64,000 bases of DNA, from contig JAKOGH010000296.1 in the NCBI GenBank assembly GCA_024811115.1, positions 185,373-249,372 on the forward strand. Direction: 5' to 3'. A program made the position numbers and the translations under genes. The number at the start of each line of letters is the position of its first letter. Position 1 is the first letter of the stretch. This document shows positions 12,429-23,413 of the stretch, in pieces. The DNA is from Terana coerulea (lineage: Eukaryota; Basidiomycota; Agaricomycetes; Polyporales; Phanerochaetaceae). The notes under the pieces were generated by a model. It worked only from the letters and a program-made list of their open reading frames with translations. It did not search any database and was not told where the DNA came from.

Positions 12429-13419
12429 ATGGTGCGCGATTCTACCCAGACTCTGCGTTGAACAGACAGTGCTAACTAGAGTCACCCAGGATAACTTCAT
12501 CAACCTCGGCAAGCAGTTCCTCGAGAGCCAGTCGTCTGGCAACAGTCAGCGTGAGCAGCACAAGCTCGCTTTCAATATGACAAAATATTGATAAATGTGC
12601 ACATCGTAGAAGGACAACATCAACAGCAGCAGTTTGGTCGCCAGGGCGGCCAAGAGTTCAACTCGCCAGACAACCAGCCCCCACAGGGCTACCAGTCAGG
12701 CGGCCAGGGCTACAACCAGGTCCAAGGTGGCGGTGGTAACAGCAGCGGCCGTCCCCAATGTGAGCACTCCTACTCCTGCACACACAGATCGCAGCTGATC
12801 GACGGTCACGAACGCAGTCAACGAGGAGGAGGTCGTGAACACCGCGGCACGAAATGACGGCGGCGACAAGGGCCTGTTCTCGTCCGCGCTCGGCTTCCTG
12901 AACCAGAACAAGGAGCAGCACGAAGAGCCCGTCGACGAGCAGCACGTCCAGAACGCGCACGCGCAGGCGTACAGCCAGGGCAACGCCGGCAGCCTGAGTG
13001 CCGGGTCGCTGGGAAGCGCAGCAGCTCTTCAGGTGCGTCCCCAGCTCGTTTTGTCATATCGACAATCAGCGACCAGCTGGCTGACTTGGGCCTTGCCGTA
13101 CCAAAATAGACTCTGAAGTCCTTCACGTCCGGCGGAAGCTCCGGGGAGGCTCGCAGAGCCAGTTGATCAGCATGGCCATGGCTGAGGCGTCCAAGCTGTT
13201 CGACTCGTCTGGCGGCGCTGCGTCTGGCAACAAGCAGGATGCGGTCAACGGCGCTGCGATGACCGTCATGAAGCTCCTCGTCCAGTCAAAGTTCAGCGCC
13301 GCTACTGGTGGCAGCAACAGCGGCGGACTCGGCTCTCTGGTGGGACTGGTACGTCATCACTGCTCATATGCTCTATATATGCTGATGAAAGTGTGATATA
13401 GGCAAGCAAATTCATGTAA
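12429..13419 (+). CDS. Beta-flanking protein (beta-fg; DUF7721-type), MAT-A marker
   Basis: Small conserved fungal protein of unknown function whose gene classically marks one flank of the Agaricomycete MAT-A locus. Six coding exons. Exon 1 contributes only the ATG (12429-12431). The intron 12432-12489 has GTGCGC donor, GCTAAC branch and CCCAG acceptor. Exon 2 starts 12490 (DNFINLGKQFLESQ). Further exons give a Gln/Gly-rich linker (FGRQGGQEF, GYQSGGQGY), EEEVVNTAARNDGGDKGLFS, ALGFLNQNKEQHEEP, LGSAAALQ, then AMAEASKLFDSSGGAASG and NAGAAMTV-like core segments. The last exon, 13402-13419, encodes ASKFM. One base is missing from the G4 run at 13143-13146; without it the protein would stop early. 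Splicing and domain order match the family closely. Confidence 0.9.
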
Positions 13420-13559
13420 ACTGTAGAACTTGTAGACAAAATGTAATTGTACATGGACTACACGAACGAGGATGCTCTTGGTGTACTTGTGTTGTCGGAT
13501 GTGCGAGGGCGAGCTGTGAGCAGTCAAGGGCGAAGGCTAAGTCGTTGGTTGGCAGGATA

Positions 13560-14545
13560 TCTACAAGGATTTAGTGTTATTTGGCTTTCTAAAGATATCT
13601 CCCTCCGGTATCTTGTCTCGTATATTCGTGCTCCTGTCCAACCAAGACGGGAAATGGTGGCGGATCACCTCTTGCATTCCCCAATCCTGCCGCTATGACT
13701 GCATGGGCCTAGCTGTGTATTTCTCGGAGGACTGGGACGACGGCGTAGGACACGAGAATTACTACAGTCTCCTAGATGCCATAGAGCACCTTCCTCGCTT
13801 ACTTCCCACTCTGCAGGAGCTACGAGTTGAGTCGAGAATTTGGGCACCGCGTTCGCTCAGTTTTACAGAGTTGATGGTACGTGTCGTTCGCACTTTGTCT
13901 AGTGATATTGAAAGTAACCAAATATGATCTACCCAGAGCGTGCTGACAAGCAAGTTATCCCAACTACCGTCCCTCCGGAAATTCAGCTTTCACTTGCCCT
14001 TGCGCAGCCATTGCCAGCTCTGGGAACCCACAGGGCACTGTCATGACGACCCGCCAGATCGCTGCCCCCATTACGCGACACCGCCTTTGTTCTTCGAACG
14101 CCTGCAGCCGCCAGTGTGGGACGCGCTCTGCGAAGAGGATGACGACTAGAGAAGGATCCTCCACATTTGCAGCGATACGCTCAGCAATCTGCGGGACCTC
14201 GCGCTCGAGGACGGAGCAGGGGACGTCGAACGCCTAGAGGCGGGCGTCCGCGACGCCCTGCGGCTACCCGAGGACGCGCCCCTCGACTTCACGCGCGCGA
14301 CGGTGACGACTGGCATCTCCTGGTCGATGCGTGGGAGGCACACAACTACCCCCGCGTCGCGCGTGCTGTGCGCACGCTCGCTGGCCGATGTCCCGCCTTA
14401 GAGGAGTTCGAGTGGTATGTCTCTGACTTTGCAGAGTTCAATAAGTGTGTACTGTGGAAGTGGAGGATCCTCAGGCGGGACGATGGGTCAGTGAAGATGG
14501 TGTGCGGGGACTTGACGTGGACGCAGTACTGTGCACGGTGCTCGG
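13560..14545 (+). pseudogene. F-box paralog copy 2, C-terminal part (inverted fragment)
   Basis: Matches the C-terminal half of the 9.5-11.7 kb F-box gene: DCMGLAVYFSE, LPTLQELRVESR, the same intron position (LM then GTACGT; acceptor ACCCAG near 13937), SLRKFSFHLPL, AWEAHNYPRV, CPALEEFEWYVSD, LWKWRILRRDDGSVKMV. It lacks the F-box and the leucine-rich first half on this strand. It has an in-frame TAG at about 14147-14149 and a frame break near 14300-14312. The missing middle part lies immediately beyond on the other strand (14590-14900), so the copy was rearranged. I consider it non-functional. Confidence 0.72.
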
Positions 14546-14574
14546 GAAAATGCAAATCGTCGGAAGGATCCACA

Positions 14575-14905
14575 CTTCTGGTCGAAAAAGGAGGAAGTCC
14601 GTCGTATAGATCCGAATGTTCGAGGGAGGGCGGTAGTGGTTGCGCCCCATCAGGTTCGCCTCCCAACTGCGTGAACCCGGCGTATGTGCCGTGTATGAGC
14701 CTGAGTAAGTCTGAGAAGCTCAGCATGTTGTCGTCAACGTAATCGAAGTGAATGGTTGCTTCGCGGATTGTGGGATGCCTCTGGATAAACTCGTGCGCGA
14801 TTGAGGTCTGTAGTAAGCTCGCATCATTGTCAGGGTCCACCCACAAGTTCTCGAGCCGCAGGTTGCGAAGGTGCGGAAAACTTGAGCCTATTCACCCACC
14901 ACATC
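14575..14905 (-). pseudogene. F-box paralog copy 2, middle part (opposite orientation)
   Basis: The minus-strand frame contains FPHLRNLRLENLWVD, EFIQRHPTIREATIHF and LLRLIHGTYAGFTQLGGEP. These align with the middle of copy 1 (FPNLKVLRLE, DFIQRHSTILEATVHF, LFLLIGGTGTWLAPP). No F-box is found upstream. Read together with the plus-strand fragment it completes the family order, implying an inversion junction near 14540-14590. The continuing minus-strand frame past the junction is only the antisense of the C-terminal fragment. Confidence 0.68.
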
Positions 14906-16104
14906 GTCCATGCCTTTTGAACTCCGCCGCACGTGAAGTGCGCGCTTAGATGTTTCGACGCTCTGATGTCGGTGCCCGCACCCCGACGCCCGCCCACGGG
15001 TCGGAGTAGACTTATGTAAGCCGCAGGGCATCCCGATTTGGATTCCTTATGTCAGTAAGAAAGGCTTCTTATCGCCTTTAACCAAAGTTCACTTACAGCG
15101 GGCGCTTACCGACACGTCATGAACTCTAACATCGAGAAAAACCCCAAATTGTAGTCGCACCGTAGAGGACGTTGTAGGTGAACAACAGCAAGCGTAGAGG
15201 ACACGGTAGAGACACTGGTCACGATCGCCACGCTGCATTGCTCAAGCCAGGCACGGTGACTGGATGTAATGATCATTTTCACCTAATAAGGGAATATTTG
15301 TACAGGACAAACAAGCAACGAAATTTTGGCGACTGTCATTTGGTATGCAAAGCACTGTAGAAGCTGGTTCCAAGTTGAGAAACCATCCCACTGCTTGCAG
15401 TCTGAGCAAATTTTGCCAGATTGTAGATTATTCTCAGCTCTGCGCGCTATATCATGCCAAATTTCTTCTATTATTTTGCACATTTTTCACGTCTTGTCAC
15501 ATTTCTATCCAATAACGCTTGTAAACTATTTAACAGATTTTTTGTGTGTAGATACATCTCGGGCGTTGCATGCCATAAAAACACCTTTTGCATAAGCTAG
15601 CTACAAACTCGCATATGGCATGCCCATGGAGACCCCTGAGTGAGATTCCTAAGCTGAAACAAGGAACCCAGCACTGGAACACACCTTGTGAATGCCATAC
15701 TGCCTCGACTGTATTCACACCACCAACTGCTGTTCTTGAAAGCTTTCCTTTTCCTCTCCTCATGCTCTAGTCCTAACTGGCATTCATCTGTCAGTAGTCA
15801 GACAGGGTATGAGGCACAAACATGTACTTATACTGGTCCTCTGTGCAGCAGCACAAAGATGAGAGCAGGATCTAAGATTGACCCTGCGCAATCCCTCCAG
15901 GCTCCGTGTGCTGCTGACAAAGCACTTCTTCTGTCAGGCATCTCGGCGAGCGAGTAAAATACTCCACGTGGGCTCGAATTCCTTTGCATACCTTCCAAAT
16001 GCAGATGGTCCACGGCATTTACCTGCGCTCAGCGAGCTTGCTCAAACCTTCGCAGACGGGTCTGAATTATATGAGCTGGATAGCACTTCGTAGAGCTACA
16101 AATA
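14906..16104. other. No gene seen; accessory island spacer
   Basis: AT-richer than the flanks, with only short frames and no recognisable motif. It may include the left end of the mobile element, but I could not find a terminal repeat. Confidence 0.4.
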
Positions 16105-19100
16105 TTAATCGTTATCAGAACCGTAGTCTTCCTCCGCTGCAAGCTCTTTATCAGCACCATCTAAGTTGCCTTCACCATTGTCCGAGTGTGAATCCTGGGT
16201 GCCTTCAGCTGGTGCCAGTGTTCCCAGAGTTGTGCCTTGCTCATGATAGCGTTTGATGACAGTAGTGAGTATGCTGAGTTTCTCGGCCTTGTTGCGCATG
16301 TGAGACTTGAGTGGGATGTTCTTATCATAACCAAGGAGGCGATGTGACGTTGAGCTGCTGCTCGATCATGGCCACCGTAGAAGTGTGGATGACGGACCCG
16401 GTCCTCCTCTAACACCAACTCAACCTTCCTCAGCTCTTCTGCTATACGTGCCTTCTTCGTCAGCCTTTGCCTGCAACTCCGCTTTTTTCTTCTGCACAGC
16501 CTCAAGCTCTGCGTGAAATGACGGCCTTCTTGCGCTTCCGTTCAAGCTTGCTGCTGTCAATAGCACGAGCCTCAGAGCGAAGAAACTTGTCATATTCCTC
16601 ACCATGCATCAAAACGTCCATGAATTCTTGAACATCGTTGCGCCAAAAGGTCACCTGAGCGTTGAACTGGTGTTCTGAGGTGCTGTGTTTGGCGTCCATA
16701 AATTGCCGAAATGTACCGAGGATGCCTTCGCACGCATCATTGCAAGGCTGCATCCACGCACGGTGCCGTTCCTGAGCTGTCGATGTATCGATAGTGCTGC
16801 CTGTTTCAAACTCCCGGCTAAACCGCTTCCATACGACCAGTGCTCCAGTGAGAAACGCAACCAGCAGGGACTCCAGATGAGGCAAGTGTGGGATAAGTGC
16901 ATAGATGGCGGCAAGGACTTCAGGGCGCTGCCATGTCTTTGCATGTAAGGTAACCTGGCATGGGTCTGTATCAGGGGAAAGAAGTCGATGAGGGTTATTT
17001 ATAAGCATTTGAATATGGTCTTGAACGGTTTCGTGTAAAGGACCAAGCTCGAGTGCGTTGAGGTTTTCTGATCCAGGACCACAAACCATAAGTGCGTAAG
17101 GGTAAGAGACAGCTTCGCCATAGAGCGCCAGAACGACCATCTCGGAAAGGGTCAGCTGGATCATGAAGGGCTTTGTAGACATTCAGTTCCATGTTGTTGA
17201 AGCTGTAAGTCTCCTTCTTGTCTCGAACAAACTCAAGAAAGCTGATGATGAGGTCGAGATGCACGAGGAGTTCAGCGCAGGCGAGGCAATAGGTCTGGTA
17301 CCGGGTGTTGCTTGTGTCCGGAAACTGAACCGTGTGCTTGATATGATGCAGAACCCAGTACTGGTAGGTGTCGTGTTGACCTTTCTTCGAGTCCTTATGG
17401 TTGAAAATTGCACCAGCAAGGCTTGCGGCCTTCACTGCGCCACCAGTCAAGACATCAGCAGCACGCTGCTCTGCAGATGTTGCTGTCGTCGCCGATGGGT
17501 CGGCAAGTTGTACAACAGCACGATTATCACGGTTTGGCAGCAGAACCAGTCCTGGGAGATTGGCGTCCTTCCACCATTAGGTCATCATCGCGTTGCCTCC
17601 CTTTACAGCGTTGAGCTCCTTGTGCATGCAGCAACCAGCCCAAAAGAACAGGCCGAGCTGGCGCTTCGACTCTGGGGACAGTCTCTCGTACGCTTCGGCA
17701 CCAAGTGTTTGTGCAAGATTCTGAATCATCTCGACATCATGGGCTGCTTGCTCTTCGTCTGACAGGGCATTCCAAGCTCCAAGACCACCAAGACGGGCAA
17801 TTTTCTCCGCATTAGCCCGTGAGATGAGCGCAGCAACCTCTTCAGTAGGACTGGACGATAACTGCTTGTGCCCAAGATCTTTGTAAATGATGTCGATCTT
17901 CCAGGAGAGAAAGATCCGAAATAGCTTTCGCTGATCCTCCGCGTGATCTGTATGCATCCTGAGCATCTTGCATCCAAAGTCAGAGAGACCGAGGTGAAGT
18001 CCTAACAGAATAGCTAACGGCGAGTGGTTGAAGGTGTCTATGATGTTACGGAATTGGTTCTGCCAGCCATCGAACTGCGTCTGTGATTTATGGTTCGTAG
18101 AGGAATGCACACCGATAAAGGCGATTCTGAGGAAGGAGTTTGGTTGGGTTGGTGTAGGAATCCGGTGCAAGAACAGAGACAAAGCGCGACTCTCTATTAA
18201 CATTGAGATGAGTCGTCCCGTCTCCGGCTGATGGTGATATCTATAGCAGAGATTTAATGTATGAGCGTCAGCGCACTAATGTGCAATAGCAAACTCACCT
18301 GGGCTTTTCATCACCTCAAATCCGAGCTTCACCGCACTTGCAACGCTGCCCTCAAGCAAGCAGCGCTGTACAGTACAGCGGCTCATCCAGTGAGAGATCT
18401 CGATTTCAACCATTTTTCCAATCTCTCGCATAGCGTCACTAACCCTCTCCTGAGCGCAGCCCAGGTGTACGAGCATCCGTGCCATAGCCCTAGACTTGGT
18501 TGTATACACTCCCTTCTGGATGACACGGCATGTCTTTGCCCTCTTCTCTAGCCGGCCCTTGAGCCTTGTAATGGCTCTATCGCGTACACCGGCAGCCCGA
18601 TCAACTCGAGCCTTCAAAGCGCGGATCTTCTTGCGTGCCTTGGTGCGCTTCTCCTTGAGAATGTCGTATTCATCACGAAGCGCCGAGTAGCTCGCCCAAG
18701 TTTTCGTCATCTCCGCTTCATAGTGAGCCACCGTAGCCAATGCCCAAGAGGTCACCCGAGCTGCATAGTCATTAGAGTTGAAAGCCCAGTTTATAGCCCA
18801 GTTTGCTTGTTGTGTTGCCGAGGATGCAGCTGCAAAAGCACAAGATATAGCCGCATACGTCGTCTGAAGCTCGAGAAAGCTGTTCTTCCTTGAGGCGAGA
18901 GTCGTCGAGAGTTCCAGACATCGCTACCAGTTGTGCACATGAGCCCCTCAGTTCTGCGCGAGTTTGGTCTAGAACGCTACGAGTACTAAACAAGTCGGTG
19001 TCTTGCATAACAGCATAGCGGCGTGCCTCCTCATTCTGGTCTTGAGCTTGGATGAGTTCATTCTTCATGTCTTGTGCCTGCATAACCACTCGCGTTCATG

Positions 19101-19663
19101 GCAGTCTTGTAACAATGCGCATTGGTAATCGAAGCTTCCAGCGCAAGACCCAGCTTACGGACATGACTCTCGGAGTCCTCTAGATGACTATGAACAGCCC
19201 TCGATCCCTCTTGAAGGCTTAGCAAGTCTGCCTGGTGTTGATCATCGTTGAAGGCTGCAATTTTGCGCAGCTTCTCCTTGGATTCGGCAGCACGGCGCGC
19301 ACGATTCCGTGCATTGTGGTACCTCCGGCGAAGATCTTCCCCACAGTCCTGAGCACGAGTAAGCTGTGCGTCCTGCTCTTCAATGCGTGCGTTCTGCTCT
19401 TCAATCGCGCGCGATTCTGCTCTTCAATGTGTGCATCTTGCGCTACAATATGCACCTCGGACCCATTTGCACTCAGGTGGTCTTGAAGCGGGAATAAGCT
19501 CGCGCTGCCCAATGCTCTGGGCAACGGTTCCAGCCGGTAGTTCAAGGGAAGGAGCGGAGTCAGCGGAGGGAGTGGTTGGAAGCTGATGCTTGATAGCAGC
19601 AAGTCTTGTACTCTGCTGTTGCTGCGCAGCTGAACGCTTAGTTGACCGCTTTGCACGAGGCAT
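16105..19663 (-). mobile_element. Degenerate transposase-like gene of an Agaricomycete repeat family
   Basis: A long minus-strand gene. The basic N-terminus is MPRAKRSTKRSAAQQQQ. A coiled coil with IEEQ repeats (about 19440-19230) and a Lys/Arg-rich helix (18755-18500) follow. After an intron (donor GTGAGT near 18300, acceptor ATCAG near 18227) come AGDGTTHLNV, FIGVHSSTNHKSQTQFDGW, MHTDHAEDQRKLFR, GCCMHKELNAVKGGNAMM, SLAGAIFNHKDSKKGQHD, FPDTSNTRYQ, FVRDKKETYSFN and LVAFLTGALVVWKRF. From memory these blocks occur in a large, highly repeated protein family of mushroom genomes, presumed mobile. The conserved Asp/His/Glu residues could be catalytic, but I cannot name the superfamily. This copy has an in-frame TAA at 17577-17579 and frame breaks near 19400, 17180 and 16500-16300, so it is probably inactive. 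Ends and terminal repeats were not located. Confidence 0.6.
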
Positions 19664-20506
19664 GCTCAGCAGACTGAAGGATGCAGAACAGCGTGGAAGA
19701 GTCGATATTTGTGTGGATTAATGAGGAATAATTCTATAAACACCATAAAACTGGTCTGTACATGTCCGAGTTAGTTAAGTCGGGGGTTGCCTGCAAGGCA
19801 GAGTAAAATGCGCACCGAACTCTAAATAAGCCTACCCGGCTGCAACTACCATTCCTAACAGCTTGAAATGGCCTCCGGGGTAATTAAAGTGTCATCTAGC
19901 ATACAGAAGCCAGGCAAGGGGCTGAGATTGAGTGTCTCGAGCAGAAAGGGCGATGTGGACGTGAGCAACCTGGCCGACATGAGTAGACACGACTGCACTT
20001 ACGATGAGCGCTAAATGAGCAATTTCGCCGAGATACCGCCTTCTTTAGGTACACTTTCCGGTGCGTAGGCTCATTGGAGGAGGACGATGAAGTGAGACGA
20101 AGTGTTTTGGATGATGGTGCGCACCCGTAGCAGCAGAAATTGTTTTTGTTGCCTTGCAACAAATGAATCTGACATCAATATCTCCTTGAATATTCGTCCT
20201 AATTACATTTCATCACTAGAACAAATAGACACATCTTGTCCCAGTGTACTGAAGACCCAAGCAGAGTCCTACTTGCATGGGACAGCTATAGAAGTGTACC
20301 TAAAGACGAGCACTTCACGGCGAGCACTCAAGATTGATGGGCTACCCATATCTGGACGGTCTCAAGGTTTCGCGCAGCAATTACTCGGAATTCTTTCCAC
20401 GTGCTCGTGACAAGGGGACATCAGAACGCTCCACACGACATTCGTGGGAGAAAACTGTCGTCGCAGGGGATTGCGCAGGGTCACTAAGATGTGTGCAAGT
20501 TATCAG
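19664..20506. other. No gene seen
   Basis: Upstream flank of the transposase-like gene. Only short frames. May contain the right end of that element. Confidence 0.4.
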
Positions 20507-20726
20507 TGTTGAGTCAGATAGACGCCGTAAGCGCTCTGCTCACATCTTCTCTATTGTTCTACCAGGTTCTGCCATGACGATCCCTATTGTCTATTGTCCT
20601 GGTACCTATTTGTGTCTGTTTATAGTACAGCCACCCTGTATTGTATATAAGGCAGCTCTCTGTGTCATACTTTAATAAGACTCTTTCAACTCTCAACCCA
20701 CTAACGTGTGTATCAACCAACCTACA
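20507..20726 (+). mobile_element. Possible solo LTR
   Basis: A 220-base block starting TGTTGAGTCAG and ending CCTACA. It has internal TATATAAGG (about 20644-20652), an AATAAG element about 30 bases later, and a pyrimidine-rich tail. This is the layout of a Ty1/copia- or gypsy-type LTR. No second LTR, primer-binding site or convincing target duplication was found, so this is tentative. Confidence 0.33.
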
Positions 20727-21119
20727 GGTGAGTAACCATCCTAGCTTCCTCTAGGCCTTGGTAGGAGTGTATGCCGCTGTATGTGCTGCACTTCTGCAAT
20801 TAGTATAGGCATTTGAACTTAGTGCATAGTCAAAGCTTACGAGTGGGTGTGCAGAATGGTAGAGCTGCACATGCCTTATATGCACATGCAGCTAGCTGTT
20901 GAGTCAGCACAACCAAAACAGCGCTGGCTGCGCACTGACTTAGGATCTAAGACATTATTAGTGAGTTGTCATATCCTACCCTGAAGTGTTACTCTACGTG
21001 ACGGCTGCACCCTGCACGCCATAGGTCTTAGGACGCCAGCAATGACAGACTCTAGTCATGCTCTGAGCTCCACGCTGTATGCTGTCTATTCGAGATTCAT
21101 AGTGCGGCGCTTCAACGGT

Positions 21120-21231
21120 GATGTAAGCCCTCAATACAGATCTATTAGCACCGGAGCTCATGCGGTTCGTCCCGCGCTTCGTTAACAATATCAGATTTCA
21201 AAAAAAAAAAAAAAAAAGATGTAAGCCCTCA
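21120..21231 (+). mobile_element. Poly(A)-tailed retroposed insert with 14-bp target duplication
   Basis: Direct repeats GATGTAAGCCCTCA at 21120-21133 and 21218-21231 flank an 84-base insert (21134-21217). The insert ends in 18 consecutive A residues (21200-21217). A target-site duplication plus a 3' poly(A) tract is the hallmark of LINE-mediated retroposition. The 66-base body is not an obvious tRNA. It has a GGTTCG stretch reminiscent of a pol III B box but no convincing A box. It may be a SINE-like element or a processed small RNA. Confidence 0.8.
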
Positions 21232-21309
21232 TACGAATTCCTGCATCTCAGAGCCAGCTTTTCTAACCCGGGGATCGCAGTCTTACCCCAATCTTACCAC
21301 TCTTTTTTG

Positions 21310-22589
21310 CACGACGCGCCTACTTCCGGACAATCCTATATTACGCTTCACAGTCTCCTATGCCTCTCCTTCCCTTATCTCCGCGTCTTCTGACTCGAAA
21401 ATTCCGGGTATGCGCCGCGAGTCGTTTATGATTTCATTCAAAGGCATTCAACAATATTCGAAGCAACGGTTCATTTTTCTTACTCCCGACAGGAGCTACG
21501 TCTAGAGGCACTGTATGCCCTGATATATGGGACTGCCACCTGGATAGACCCCGAGACTCCTGAATCACTTTGGGGTCAACCGACCACACAAGATGTCGTG
21601 GACGATACGAACCCAGTCCCGCCGGACCACGAGATGCCTTGGTGGGGCCCATTCTACCGATTTTCCTTCTCGCGCTAGCCGACGAACCCACAATCTACTC
21701 GATGGCAATCGCGCAAGGGCTCTCCGGAAGCTCGTTACAAATGCACTGGTCTGGCGGTGCACTTCTTTGAGGAGCCTGAGCCCTGGCCTGCGGTGGATGC
21801 AGGTTTATATGGCTGTGCGCTGGATTTCGTGTTCTTTTCGCCCGACCCCTACATGCAGGAGTTGCGGTTTGCAAGCGGGGCCGCGGTGCGCGTGTTGACG
21901 GATTTCTCCCAATTCATGGTGTGTTTATATACAGGCGGACCGGCTTATGCGATGATTAACAATCTTACGATGACCCAGGACTCGTTGACAGATAACCTGA
22001 GAGCTTGGAGCGCTTCACGGAAATTCACCTTGCATTCGGGATTTCGTGACTGGGCATGGGTTACGCAACATCATATAAAACACTCGGTTAATCCTCACAG
22101 GCAATGGCTAAACGAAGATATCCCATACTTGGATGAAATTGTCCCCCGGCCTTCATCTGTGGACGGTTGAGGACTGTGGGCAGTTACAACAGTGCTGAGG
22201 TCGAACGGATCCGTCCCGCCATCCGCAACGCACTTTGTCTCGCCCAGGATGAAGACTTGGACGAAGGCGACCCTCATTTGCTGCTGCGTGCGTGGGAGGC
22301 CCGGAACAGCCCGATGGTCGGATGCCTTGTGCGACAAGTGGCGACGAAGAACAGGAAGCTCGAAGAGTTCGATTGGTATGTCATCAACGAACGTGAGCGG
22401 GACACTGTGCGGTGGAGGTGGCGGATCCTACGGCGGGACGACGGGTCTATCCAGATGGTTGACGGGGCATTGACTTGGTCAGACTGTCCACAAGGCACTC
22501 CGCCTCCATTTCCAATCTACGTGGGCCAGGAGCAGGAGTACATCGAGCAGGATGCGGGAGGAGAGTGGTCAAGAGCAAGTGTACCGTGA
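21310..22589 (+). pseudogene. F-box paralog copy 3, N-terminally truncated
   Basis: Matches the middle and C-terminal parts of the 9.5-11.7 kb F-box gene: SFPYLRVF, VVYDFIQRHSTIFEATVHF, LEALYALIYGTATW, YKCTGLAVHFFEE, the conserved intron (donor GTGTGT after FSQFM; acceptor ACCCAG near 21979), DSLTDNLRAW, AEVERIRPAIRNAL, LLLRAWEARNSP, KLEEFDWYV, RWRWRILRRDDGSIQMV. It carries in-frame stops at about 21390 (TGA) and 21677 (TAG) and a frame break near 22165-22168. No F-box is found upstream. The substitutions to stop codons and the missing N-terminus indicate a relic. Confidence 0.72.
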
Positions 22590-23125
22590 CGCTGTAAGCA
22601 ATATCATCGTGTAGCCTCTACATGAGGCAAAAGCAGAGCTGTGTACACTTCTTGGATGAGACGGAATGCAGGTCGTATTGGTTGGCATGTACGGTACGTT
22701 TGTTGTATAATAAGGTGGAACGCAAGACATCCAGGCCTTCAAGTGAAATGCATATATATGGCACTGTGCGAGCAGGAAACGTTGAGCTCTATGAAGCGAC
22801 TGACCGGAGACAAATATAATCCTTGGGTGTTTCGCAGAGAGACTGGTCGCTGGGATAGGGCTTGGAGTAGTGTGTTGCTATGAGCTCTAGGCAAGGCGAG
22901 AGTGGCTCGTTGGAGGACTAAAGGCGGATGAAGGATCCTGCGCTATCCGCTCCAGTAGGAAACCTATTTGTGACCATTGGCTGTTCGACCTGGTGAGAGT
23001 AGAGGTGAACGCATACCTGATAAGCTTCGAAATAGAGGAAGCCCAACGGTGAGTTATATTTGCTTCGCAGTTTGTGGGGAGGTGAAGGCCACGGGGAGTG
23101 ACGGGAAAGCCAGAGAGAAGATAAG
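22590..23125. other. No gene seen
   Basis: Short frames only. Possible splice signals exist on minus (GTATGC near 23020), but no recognisable protein results. Confidence 0.35.
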
Positions 23126-23413
23126 TCACTGGATCCAGGCGGAGTGCAAGCATCGCGCATGGTCGGAATCGTCAGTAGGGTCGAGGTCGAGGTCGGAAAT
23201 TGGTGGTAGTGTATGGAGGAGATAGCGGTTAAATTGGGCTGTAACTAACAGCAGAGGGTAGTCGACATGCCTGACGGTCGGTTGGTTGGGGACAACGGCG
23301 GCGGAGTGAAGAGGCAAGGGGAATGCCGGCCGAGTCGGTCCGTCGAACGGCCTCAGATCGAGCGATGGGCTGTCGGCATCCGGCGCGTCGGGATTGCTTG
23401 CTGTTTCCGTCAT
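23126..23413 (-). CDS. Hypothetical short protein
   Basis: Open frame of 95 residues starting MTETASNPDAPDADSPS. It is acidic and Pro-rich, with LLLVTAQFNRYLLHTLPP in the middle. No known domain. It may continue through an intron downstream, since GT and AG signals are present. Supported only by composition, so it may not be a gene. Confidence 0.22.
   Translation of the reverse strand: MTETASNPDAPDADSPSLDLRPFDGPTRPAFPLPLHSAAVVPNQPTVRHVDYPLLLVTAQFNRYLLHTLPPISDLDLDPTDDSDHARCLHSAWIQ

Noticed and set aside
21134..21199. tRNA gene in the retroposed body
   Set aside because: A GGTTCG-like B box is present, but no A box, cloverleaf or acceptor stem could be drawn.
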